Shown: piece by piece, positions 1 through 5,905 of the stretch
Numbering within the stretch: the stretch's first letter is position 1
How the letters are laid out: each line of letters begins with the position of its first letter
Source: CALBMX01 sp047629095
Lineage (GTDB): Bacteria; Planctomycetota; UBA1135; GCA-002686595
NCBI GenBank assembly: GCA_047629095.1
Contig: JBLHWM010000182.1
Span: forward strand, 1 to 7,278
Direction of reading: 5' to 3'
DNA: 7,278 nt
The notes under the pieces: model-generated
What the model was told of the DNA's origin: nothing
What the model saw: only the letters and a program-made list of their open reading frames with translations
Databases searched by the model: none
Position numbers and translations under genes: made by a program

Positions 1-147
1 ACCAGCTGCAGTCGCATCGTCGAGTTCATGGACCAGCGCATCGAAGACCTGCAGATGGAGATCGCTCGAAGCCATGGCTTCGAGCTGACTCACCACGATC
101 TACGTCTCATGGGGACCTGTAAGTCTTGCCGCCGCAAGGCGAAGTGA
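1..147 (+). CDS. Fur-family metal-dependent transcriptional regulator, C-terminal part (5' end outside window)
   Basis: Only the last 48 residues are present, in frame from base 1 to the TGA at 145-147. They read as the dimerisation and metal-binding end of a Fur-family repressor. Cys3 with the following SRIVEF matches the second Cys of the first CxxC and the CGxxxEF stretch of Fur. Next comes the helix ending IEDLQMEIARSHGFEL, then the strand THHDLRLMGTC. The second structural-zinc pair is CKSC (Cys40, Cys43), and a short basic tail closes the protein. Fur proteins bind DNA as dimers and repress when loaded with metal (iron, zinc or manganese) or sensing peroxide. The DNA-binding domain and most regulatory-metal ligands lie outside the window, so Fur, Zur and PerR cannot be told apart. 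The gene converges on the lipoprotein gene with a 64-bp gap. Confidence 0.9.
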   Translation, partial: TSCSRIVEFMDQRIEDLQMEIARSHGFELTHHDLRLMGTCKSCRRKAK

Positions 148-211
148 GTCGCTACTAGCTCCAGCCTAGACCGAGCAGCGCTGCCCAAATGACGCTCTTG
201 CGCCCCTTGGG
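148..211. other. Short convergent intergenic spacer
   Basis: These 64 bp separate the stop of the Fur-like gene from the stop of the convergent lipoprotein gene. I see a 10-bp perfect palindrome, GCAGCGCTGC at 175-184, but no T-run on either strand and no hairpin with a usable loop. A classical intrinsic terminator is therefore not evident. Nothing else is recognisable. Confidence 0.5.
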
Positions 212-607
212 TTAGCGTCGTTGTCCGAGGTCGTCGACGATCTTGTTGAGCACCATCTTGGCGACGTCGTTGTCGGCAGACAGGAAGCGGCTTGCCTTGA
301 CGCGAATCAGGCTGCGGTTCATGTCGTAGGCTTCGACGTTGACCTCGACATTGGCTCCGGCTACTTCGGCTTCGATGCGGCGTGGGTAGTCCGTGGTCTC
401 GATGCCATCCTCGGCCTTACTCAGCATGGTCTCCTGGGCGCTCGCCCAGGTTGTGTCCACGTCGAAGAGAACGATGCTGGTGTGGACGTTGCCGGGCAGG
501 ACCTCTTGGCTCACGACGTAGCCAGCCGCCCCGCCGGCAATGAGCAGACAAGAGGGCAGAGCTAGAACGCAGGTGAGGGCGAGAGCGAGGGTGTTGAACT
601 TGATCAT
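212..607 (-). CDS. Small DUF3568-like putative lipoprotein
   Basis: This encodes 131 residues and is of unknown function. The N-terminus has one Lys, then a hydrophobic core, then LPSC, with Cys20 as the likely lipidated residue. The lipobox is imperfect because Pro sits at -2. A Gly/Ala-rich segment (LLIAGGAAGYVV, 21-32) follows. The remainder (about 40-131) has the layout of the DUF3568 lipoproteins: a helix around WASAQETMLSK, then alternating strands RRIEAEVAGANVEVNVEAY and SLIRVKASRF, then a C-terminal helix. DUF3568 is a family name without an assigned function. The ATG at 605-607 is chosen because it places a signal peptide directly after it; the longer in-frame reading up to 829 would overlap purQ and is Arg/Pro-rich nonsense. 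There is no clear Shine-Dalgarno. The gene starts 17 bp after the purQ stop on the same strand, so it is probably co-transcribed with purL-purQ. Lipoprotein call fairly sure, family call moderate. Confidence 0.78.
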   Translation of the reverse strand: MIKFNTLALALTCVLALPSCLLIAGGAAGYVVSQEVLPGNVHTSIVLFDVDTTWASAQETMLSKAEDGIETTDYPRRIEAEVAGANVEVNVEAYDMNRSLIRVKASRFLSADNDVAKMVLNKIVDDLGQRR

Positions 608-624
608 GGTAAGAATGGGGGTGG

Positions 625-1419
625 TTAGACAGAGACCATGGAGCCCTTCGCCACGTCGACAAGACGCTGGAAGAATCCGGCGCCTTCGCCTTCGTTGCGC
701 GCTGCCATGCGAGTCCACTGGGGGTGATTCCAGGGCAAGAGGTTCCGCTCGGGGTGGGGCATGAGGCCGAGGACGCGGCCGGTGGGATCGCAGATGCCCG
801 CGATCTCTTCCACGGCGCCATTGGGGCACTCGGGGTAGCCGGGGGCACTTCCGTCGGGATTGACGTAGCGCAGTGCGACCTGACCATTCGCCTTGAGGGC
901 GGCCAGGCTCTCACCGTCACGGCAGACGAAACGACCCTCGGCATGGGCCACGGGGACGGGCCAGATCTCGCCGGGGACGAGCCAGGGGCAGGCGCTCTCT
1001 TCCGAGCGCAGGTTCACCCAGCGCGCCTCGAACTTCATGGACGCGTTGTCGTACAGGGCGACCTTGCGCTCGGTGCGCTTGCCGACGCTGCCGTCGAGCA
1101 GGCCAGTCTCGACCAGCACCTGGAAGCCGTTGCAGATGCCGAGCACCAAGCCGCCGCGGTCGACGAAGTTGACCAGCTCTTTGGAGAGGTTGTGGACCAG
1201 CTCGGCCGCGAAGATGCGGCCCGCGGCCACGTCGTCGCCGAAGCTAAAGCCACCGGGAATCACGAGGATGCCGTAGTCGTCGAAGCGACCCGGTTCGGCG
1301 ATCATCTTGGACAGGTGGAACAGGTCCGTGGGGGCGCCGGCGCCTTCTAGGGCACGGACCGTCTCGGCGTCACAGTTGATACCGGCGGTGCGAAGAACAA
1401 GTGCTTTGGGTGAAGTCAT
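625..1419 (-). CDS. purQ: Phosphoribosylformylglycinamidine synthase, glutaminase subunit PurQ
   Basis: This 264-residue class-I glutamine amidotransferase hydrolyses glutamine and passes ammonia to PurL for FGAR-to-FGAM conversion in cytosolic purine synthesis. The N-terminus has the family start ALVLRTAGINCDAET. VIPGGFSFGDD is at 53-63. The nucleophile elbow GICNGFQ is at 94-100, with catalytic Cys96. HAEGRF is at 159-164, and MPHPER (220-225) supplies His222 and Glu224 to complete the triad. It is longer than the stand-alone PurQ of Bacillus type (about 227 residues). The segment YPECPNGAVEEIAGI (195-209) and the tail NHPQWTRM (231-238) resemble the glutaminase domain at the C-terminus of large single-chain PurL. 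The gene begins 15 bp after the purL stop, so the two are almost certainly one operon. The upstream bases are C-rich and offer no Shine-Dalgarno, which makes coupling to purL translation plausible. All catalytic residues are present. Confidence 0.97.
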   Translation of the reverse strand: MTSPKALVLRTAGINCDAETVRALEGAGAPTDLFHLSKMIAEPGRFDDYGILVIPGGFSFGDDVAAGRIFAAELVHNLSKELVNFVDRGGLVLGICNGFQVLVETGLLDGSVGKRTERKVALYDNASMKFEARWVNLRSEESACPWLVPGEIWPVPVAHAEGRFVCRDGESLAALKANGQVALRYVNPDGSAPGYPECPNGAVEEIAGICDPTGRVLGLMPHPERNLLPWNHPQWTRMAARNEGEGAGFFQRLVDVAKGSMVSV

Positions 1420-1434
1420 AGTCTTGGTGAGGGG

Positions 1435-4398
1435 CTAGCCCGCGAAGCCGCCCTTGTGGGCGCTGCGCAGTTCTTCGATGTCGAGTTCGATGCAGTCCGG
1501 AGCCGTCTTTCCGCGAATCGTCAAGCGAGTGCCCGCAGTCACTTCGCCAATGGGGCGAGCGATGTCGCCAAGCCCCGCGTCCGTGAAGCGCCGCTCGAAA
1601 GCCTCGGCATGGTTAGCCGTGACCTCTACTAAGAAGCGCGTGCAGGACTCCGAGAACAGCAGCACGGCGTCCTCGTCATGGGCGTCGGTCCAGCCTTCAG
1701 GATCGTGCAGGTGGGACAGGTGCAGGTCCATGCCAAGGCCGCCACCGAAGGCCATCTCGGCCGCGGCTGCGGCGAGGCCACCTTCGGACAGGTCGTGGCA
1801 AGATGAGACCTGGCCCGCTGCGATTGCAGCGTGCATGGTCTTCATCACCAAGGGCGCCTTTTTGAGGTCCGGGGTCGGAACGCGTCCGCCGTCCAGGCCA
1901 AGGTGGTGGAAGTAATGGGACGCGCCCATTTCTTGCTTGGTGTCGCCCACAAGGTAGATGCGGTTGCCCGGACTCTTCGCGTCCATGGTCACGCAGTTGG
2001 CCACATCGGGCACCACGGACATAGCGGAGAGAAGCAGGGTCGGCGGGATGACGATCGTCTCATTCCCAACCCGGAACTCATTGTTCAGGCTGTCCTTGCC
2101 GGAGATGAACGGCGTGCCGAAAGCCATCGCCGCGTCGTAGCAGGCCTTCGATGCCAGAACCAGGGAACCAAGGTTCTCCGGCTTGGCGCAGTTGCCCCAG
2201 GAGAAGTTGTCCAGGATCGCGGTGTGCTCGGGATCGCCGCCCACGGCAACTACGTTGCGCAGGGCCTCGTCAATCACAGCGCCCGCCATGGCGTAGGGGT
2301 CGAGCAGACCCATGCGCGGGTTCGCGCCACAGCCAATCGCCACGCCCTTCTTGGACTGCGGTAGGGGCTTGATGACCGAGCCGTTGCCGGGCGCGTCCGA
2401 GTGCACGCCGACCAGCGGCTTGATCACGGTGTTGCCCTGGACCTCGTGGTCGTACTGGCGGATGATCCACTCTTTGCTGCGCACGTCCGGCGCGGCCATG
2501 ATGCCGAGCAAGGCGGAGTTGTAGGTCGCGCCGTGGTCCTTGGGTGCCGGGCACCCAGGGTCTGCGGCTGTGGGGGGATTCCAGACCGCATGGCGCAGGT
2601 AGCGCGGCGTGCCGTCGTGTAGGAAGCCCATCTCGATGTCGCAGATGATCTCCCCGGCGTCGCGCACCACTAGGCGCTTGGTGTCGTTGAAGGTGCCGAT
2701 CACCGTGGCGGCAACGTCTTCGGTTGCGCACAGGTCGAGCAGCTCTTGGAGCTTCTCTTCCGGTACCGCAAGCACCATGCGCTCTTGGGCCTCGGAGATC
2801 CAGATCTCGTGGGAGGCCAGTCCCGGGTACTTGAGCGGCACCTTGGACAGGTCGACGTCCACGCCGCCCTCTTCGCCCATCTCGCCAACGGCGGAGGACA
2901 GGCCGCCCGCGCCGCAGTCCGTGACCGCGCGGAACAGGCCGCGGTCGCGCGCCTGCAGCATGGCGTCGAGTACGCGCTTCTCTTCGATCGGGTTGCCAAT
3001 CTGCACGCTGGATGCGGAGTCCTCTTCCGAGTCCTCGGTCAGCTCGATCGAGCTAAACGTCGCCCCGTGGATGCCATCGCGCCCAACGGCGCCGCCGAGG
3101 GTGACCACCAGGTCGCCGGGCTCGATCGTCTTATGCGCAAATTCACGCTTGGCCAGGCCGACGGTTCCCGCGTAGACGAGCGGGTTGCCGACGTACCGGT
3201 CGTCGAACCAGAGCCCGCCCGAAACGGTGGGGATGCCCATGCGGTTGCCGTAGTCGCGCACGCCGCCAACGACGCCGCGCAAAATGCGGCGGGGATGCAT
3301 GCAGCCCTTGGGCAGATCTTCCATCGGCATGTCCGGCATGCCCACGAAGAACGCGTTCGTGTTTGCGATCGGACGAGCGCCGAGGCCAACCCCGAGGATG
3401 TCCCGGATCACGCCGCCGATGCCCGTGCCCGCACCGCCGTAGGGATCGATGGCGCTAGGGTGGTTGTGAGTCTCGACCTTGAACGAGATGTCGTAGCCCG
3501 CGTCGAACTCAATGATGCCCGCGTTGTCGTGGAACACACTGACGCACCAGGGCACGTCGAGCTCTTCCGTGGCGCGCTTGATGGTCGACTTCAACAGGTT
3601 GTCGATGCGCTCGGTGGGGCTGCCCTCTTTCGAGTGGTCCACAAAGTCGATCAGTCCCGCGAAGGTCTTGTGCTTACAGTGCTCGCTCCAAGTCTGAGCC
3701 AGGGTCTCAAGCTCACAGGCGGAAGGCTCGCGGCCCTCGCTCTTGTAGAACTTTTGGATCTCCTGCATCTCGAGCAGAGTGAGCGACAGCTCACCCTTCA
3801 CGCTGAGCTCTTCGAGGCTGGCATCGTCGAGGCCAAGCAGGTTGACCTCCACGCGGCCGCGGCCCTCACCGTGGCCCTTGGGCACGCCGAAAGGAAGGTC
3901 TTCCCGGTCGATGCGCAGGGTGTCGATGGTGACGTTGGCCAAGGTGCGACGGCAGATGCTCTCGAGCTCGTCCGTGGGGACCTCGCCCTTCATCTCAAAG
4001 ATGCGAAAGGTCTGGGTCTCGAGGTTCTCGTCGCCGCGGCCCGTGCGCTGGATGATGCGCTTGACGCTCTCGGCGATGGGATCCATGACCCCGGGCTTAG
4101 GGGCGACCAGCACGCGCCGGGATCCGGCTGGGGCCGGGCCAGGCAGGCTGCCCGGAGCGGTCAAGGCGGACACTTCCAGCACGGGATTGCACAGGAGTTC
4201 GTCGGCGATGGTCTGGGCTTCGGCCTCGGAGAGACTCGGTGAGAGCAGGTAGCCGTGGCCGACGCGGATCGATTGCACGGCGCGCAGGCCAAGTTCGTGG
4301 ACCTCGTGCAGGGCTTTATCGCCCTCGGGGTCGTGGATGGCGGCGCGCTTGAAGACCTCGACGCGCCAGGCGTCAGGAGCGGTGGTAGCTGGCGACAT
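1435..4398 (-). CDS. purL: Phosphoribosylformylglycinamidine synthase, PurL with N-terminal tandem PurS-like domains
   Basis: This 987-residue synthetase subunit uses ATP and PurQ-derived ammonia to turn FGAR into FGAM. Residues 11-80 read as PurS (RVEVFKRAAIHDPEG, then RVGHGYLL, then LLCNPVLEV). Residues 95-163 repeat that plan (RVLVAPKPGVMDPIAES, then RRTLANVTIDTLRI). PurL proper follows. TWSEHCKHKTF (236-246) is the hallmark motif, with His240. VETHNHPSAIDPYGGAGTG is at 308-326. Other conserved blocks are TVSGGLWFDD (391-400), TDCGAGGLSSAVGEMG (493-508), GVHSDAPGNG (664-673), FISGKDSLNNEF (764-775) and CHDLSEGGLAAA (867-878). Both AIR-synthase-type halves are intact. Stand-alone small PurL is about 740 residues and large PurL about 1,300, so this is a PurS+PurL form lacking only the glutaminase domain, which is purQ next door. 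The start is set by AGGAG 10 bases upstream of the ATG. It heads a purL-purQ-lipoprotein cluster and diverges from accA. Confidence 0.97.
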   Translation of the reverse strand: MSPATTAPDAWRVEVFKRAAIHDPEGDKALHEVHELGLRAVQSIRVGHGYLLSPSLSEAEAQTIADELLCNPVLEVSALTAPGSLPGPAPAGSRRVLVAPKPGVMDPIAESVKRIIQRTGRGDENLETQTFRIFEMKGEVPTDELESICRRTLANVTIDTLRIDREDLPFGVPKGHGEGRGRVEVNLLGLDDASLEELSVKGELSLTLLEMQEIQKFYKSEGREPSACELETLAQTWSEHCKHKTFAGLIDFVDHSKEGSPTERIDNLLKSTIKRATEELDVPWCVSVFHDNAGIIEFDAGYDISFKVETHNHPSAIDPYGGAGTGIGGVIRDILGVGLGARPIANTNAFFVGMPDMPMEDLPKGCMHPRRILRGVVGGVRDYGNRMGIPTVSGGLWFDDRYVGNPLVYAGTVGLAKREFAHKTIEPGDLVVTLGGAVGRDGIHGATFSSIELTEDSEEDSASSVQIGNPIEEKRVLDAMLQARDRGLFRAVTDCGAGGLSSAVGEMGEEGGVDVDLSKVPLKYPGLASHEIWISEAQERMVLAVPEEKLQELLDLCATEDVAATVIGTFNDTKRLVVRDAGEIICDIEMGFLHDGTPRYLRHAVWNPPTAADPGCPAPKDHGATYNSALLGIMAAPDVRSKEWIIRQYDHEVQGNTVIKPLVGVHSDAPGNGSVIKPLPQSKKGVAIGCGANPRMGLLDPYAMAGAVIDEALRNVVAVGGDPEHTAILDNFSWGNCAKPENLGSLVLASKACYDAAMAFGTPFISGKDSLNNEFRVGNETIVIPPTLLLSAMSVVPDVANCVTMDAKSPGNRIYLVGDTKQEMGASHYFHHLGLDGGRVPTPDLKKAPLVMKTMHAAIAAGQVSSCHDLSEGGLAAAAAEMAFGGGLGMDLHLSHLHDPEGWTDAHDEDAVLLFSESCTRFLVEVTANHAEAFERRFTDAGLGDIARPIGEVTAGTRLTIRGKTAPDCIELDIEELRSAHKGGFAG

Positions 4399-4408
4399 GG
4401 TTTCGGAG

Positions 4409-4413
4409 CTCCT
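4409..4413 (-). promoter_or_regulatory. Ribosome-binding site of purL
   Basis: The minus strand reads AGGAG here, 10 bases before the purL ATG. It lies inside the 8-bp palindrome GGAGCTCC (4405-4412 plus flank). It is the only clear Shine-Dalgarno among the starts visible in the window and decides the purL start. Confidence 0.75.
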
Positions 4414-4458
4414 AATGGTTTGCTTAGGGAGACGAAGGGCCGGGGGAGGGGTGTTCGG

Positions 4459-4495
4459 GAACCAGCCAGGGCGCTTTTTGCACCTTTACTGGTTC
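4459..4495 (-). promoter_or_regulatory. Two-tier hairpin in the probable purL leader
   Basis: On the purL-sense strand, a perfect 7-bp outer stem GAACCAG / CTGGTTC encloses an inner stem GGTGC / GCGCC with one G-U pair. The inner stem is closed by an AAAAA loop, and the two stems are separated by a symmetric 4x4 internal loop (TAAA opposite CTGG). The G-U pair forms only in the RNA of the purL direction; the opposite strand would have a C-A mismatch. It lies a few bases after the start expected from the candidate promoter and about 60 bases before the purL ATG. I do not recognise it as a known riboswitch class. It could be a regulatory RNA element, an mRNA-stabilising 5' stem, or a DNA operator dyad, and chance is not excluded. 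Confidence 0.45.
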
Positions 4496-4504
4496 GACGG
4501 GGCC

Positions 4505-4533
4505 ATTCTAGCGTCCCAAAACGGGAGCCCCAA
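4505..4533 (-). promoter_or_regulatory. Candidate sigma70-type promoter of purL-purQ-lipoprotein
   Basis: Reading the minus strand, TTGGGG (4533-4528) is followed after 17 bases by TAGAAT (4510-4505). The -10 is close to consensus and the -35 matches only its first three bases. Transcription would begin near 4498 and give a leader of about 100 nt before purL. This is inferred from sequence only. Confidence 0.4.
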
Positions 4534-4637
4534 TATCGAAATGCCTAATGTGGTCTAGGGAAGTTCATATACATAGGAAGAAGCTTGCTGTGCTGGGGGC
4601 GCATGGCGCAAAGTCGTGGGGCGCAGTGCATAGCGAG

Positions 4638-4667
4638 TTGGCGGTTTACCTCGCCAGAGGCTAAAAT
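4638..4667 (+). promoter_or_regulatory. Candidate sigma70-type promoter of accA with an internal dyad
   Basis: TTGGCG (4638-4643) and TAAAAT (4662-4667) are separated by 18 bases and would start transcription about 50 bases before the accA GTG. The -35 end and the spacer contain a perfect inverted repeat TGGCG / CGCCA (4639-4643 and 4652-4656). A repressor site there would block the promoter, but the dyad is short enough to be chance. Confidence 0.45.
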
Positions 4668-4723
4668 CTGCGGCCTCCCTCGTTCCGATAGATCCAGACT
4701 AGACCCCGACGAAACTCTTCCAC

Positions 4724-5731
4724 GTGAGCAAACCCAAACCCGGTGCAAACCCTGGCCTTCCGTTTGAGGCCCCGATCCGCGAGATCGAAGACCGCATCGC
4801 GGAACTCGAGGAACTCTCCGCATCCACGCGCCTCGACATCTCCAGCGAGATCGAGGCTCTTCGAGCGCGTCTCGAGGGTCAAGTCGAGTCCACCTACTCG
4901 GACCTCTCGGCGTGGGACCGCGTCACGGTTGCTCGACACCCGCGTCGCCCGGTGACCTCGGACTACATCACGGACATGCTCGATGAGTTCTTCGAGCTGC
5001 ACGGCGACAAGAACTTCGGCGACGACCGCGCTCTAGTCACGGGGCTCGCCTCGATCGACGGACGCAAGTTCATGCTGGTGGCGCACCGTAAGGGACGCAA
5101 CGTGGCTGAGCGCCTTGAGTGCAACTTCGGCTGCGCACACCCCGAGGGGTACCGCAAGGCCCTGCGCAAGATGAAGCTGGCCGAGAAGATGGGCATTCCC
5201 ATCGTGACGCTGATCAACACGCCCGGCGCCTATCCCGGCATCGCCGCTGAAGAGCGCGGACAGGCCATGGCCATCGCCGAGAACATCCTCGGCATGTTCG
5301 ATATCGCCGTACCAATCATCTGCGTCGTCATCGGCGAAGGTGGCTCCGGTGGTGCCCTGGGCATTGGCGTGGGCGACCGCGTGCTGATGCTGGAGTACGC
5401 CTACTACTCCGTGATCAGTCCCGAGGGTTGCGCCGCGATCCTCTGGAAGGATGGCGAGCGCTCTCCCGACGCCGCCGAGGCGCTCAAGCTCACCGCCGAG
5501 AGCCTGCTAAAGCTAGGCATCGTCGACGAGGCTATCGAAGAGCCCACGGGCGGCGCACACCGCAACCCGGTCCAGGCAACTGCCTCCCTCAAGAAGGCGC
5601 TAATCCGCCACTTGGACGAGCTGGGCGCGATCCCACTCCCGGACCTGCTCGAGCAGCGCTACCAGAAGTTCCGCAAGATCTCCCACATCGAGGGCCGCTT
5701 CCCGACGGTCGCCGATGCGGTGGAGTCCTGA
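4724..5731 (+). CDS. accA: Acetyl-CoA carboxylase, carboxyltransferase subunit alpha
   Basis: This 335-residue protein (E. coli AccA has 319) forms, with AccD, the carboxyltransferase that moves CO2 from carboxybiotin to acetyl-CoA to give malonyl-CoA for fatty-acid synthesis. An N-terminal coiled-coil stretch (about 15-60, REIEDRIAELEEL and SEIEALRARLEGQ) is followed by the carboxyltransferase fold. Family motifs are ARHPRRPVTSDYI (70-82), NFGCAHPEGYRKALR (134-148), NTPGAYPGIAAEERGQ (165-180), the oxyanion-type glycine loop VIGEGGSGGALGIGVGD (202-218), YSVISPEGCAAILWKD (228-243) and GGAHRNP (276-282). Asn165 stands where E. coli has Asp (IDTPGAYPG). The GTG start is forced: an in-frame TAG lies at 4700-4702, and GTG at 4724 is the first start after it. 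No Shine-Dalgarno is visible. The gene appears monocistronic, with a hairpin 40 bases downstream. accD is not in the window. Confidence 0.97.
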   Translation: MSKPKPGANPGLPFEAPIREIEDRIAELEELSASTRLDISSEIEALRARLEGQVESTYSDLSAWDRVTVARHPRRPVTSDYITDMLDEFFELHGDKNFGDDRALVTGLASIDGRKFMLVAHRKGRNVAERLECNFGCAHPEGYRKALRKMKLAEKMGIPIVTLINTPGAYPGIAAEERGQAMAIAENILGMFDIAVPIICVVIGEGGSGGALGIGVGDRVLMLEYAYYSVISPEGCAAILWKDGERSPDAAEALKLTAESLLKLGIVDEAIEEPTGGAHRNPVQATASLKKALIRHLDELGAIPLPDLLEQRYQKFRKISHIEGRFPTVADAVES

Positions 5732-5770
5732 GGGTTCGCCTCGTCGAGAGCTCTAGCTAGTCAACCAGGC

Positions 5771-5791
5771 AAAGCCGTCCCTGACGGCTTT
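5771..5791. terminator. Probable bidirectional intrinsic terminator for accA and the sulfatase-like gene
   Basis: A perfect 9-bp stem, AAAGCCGTC / GACGGCTTT, with a 3-base loop lies 40 bases after the accA stop and 115 bases beyond the convergent sulfatase-like stop. The stem ends in TTT on both strands because of its A/T base. On the plus strand a further TTTT follows about ten bases later (5800-5804). The T-tracts are short, so efficiency is uncertain. Flanking AGGC (5767-5770) and GCCT (5795-5798) could extend the stem past a 3-base bulge. Confidence 0.7.
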
Positions 5792-5822
5792 CGAGCCTAG
5801 TTTTCCCTATTGGCTTTCGAGC
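5786..5822 (+). repeat. 11-bp direct repeat overlapping the terminator
   Basis: GGCTTTCGAGC occurs at 5786-5796 (the 3' arm and flank of the hairpin) and again at 5812-5822. The second GGCTTT could pair with the AAAGCC arm as an alternative, longer-looped hairpin. No function is known. Confidence 0.4.
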
Positions 5823-5859
5823 AGGTCATTCGCCTGGGAATCCGGTGCGCGGGCGCAAC

Positions 5860-5903
5860 GTGCCTTGGCACTTCGTTAGCGGCTCGCTCAACCGGGCCCG
5901 CTA
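5860..5903. repeat. Two weak dyads downstream of the sulfatase-like gene
   Basis: GTGCCTTGGCAC (5860-5871) is an almost perfect dyad. TAGCGG (5877-5882) and CCGCTA (5898-5903) form a 6-bp inverted repeat with a 15-base loop. Neither is followed by a T-run on the minus strand, so neither is a convincing terminator. They may be ordinary GC-rich spacer. Confidence 0.25.
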
Positions 5904-5905
5904 GG

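Larger units (their letters stand above)
4399..4723. other. Divergent purL/accA intergenic control region (325 bp)
   Basis: This region holds no convincing gene. It is bounded by the purL ATG on the left and the accA GTG on the right, so it must drive both. It contains a candidate promoter for each direction, a two-tier hairpin near the start of the likely purL leader, the purL ribosome-binding site, and an AT-richer patch around 4531-4580. Three copies of GGCGCA lie at 4598-4603, 4605-4610 and 4620-4625; their role, if any, is unknown. Short open frames that cross it run into the accA start and have no protein-like composition. Confidence 0.7.

Noticed and set aside
175..184. Palindrome GCAGCGCTGC as terminator of the convergent genes at the left edge
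   Set aside because: There is no loop and no T-run on either strand, so it cannot be called a terminator.
608..829. N-terminal extension of the lipoprotein reading frame by 74 residues
   Set aside because: It overlaps the end of purQ, is Arg/Pro-rich and would bury the signal peptide inside the protein.
724..1350. A 208-residue plus-strand open frame opposite purQ
   Set aside because: Antisense to purQ, whose catalytic triad and motifs are intact; no recognisable protein features.
2746..4242. A 498-residue open frame on the plus strand, opposite purL
   Set aside because: It lies wholly antisense to the clearly conserved purL. Its composition (Val, Ala, Asp, His, Arg rich, no motifs) is what an antisense shadow of a high-GC gene gives.
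4585..4767. A 60-residue plus-strand open frame before accA
   Set aside because: It overlaps the accA start out of frame, has no ribosome-binding site and would contain the accA promoter.
4545..4823. A 92-residue minus-strand open frame across the accA start
   Set aside because: It overlaps the accA coding start and the candidate accA promoter, and the translation has no protein-like features.
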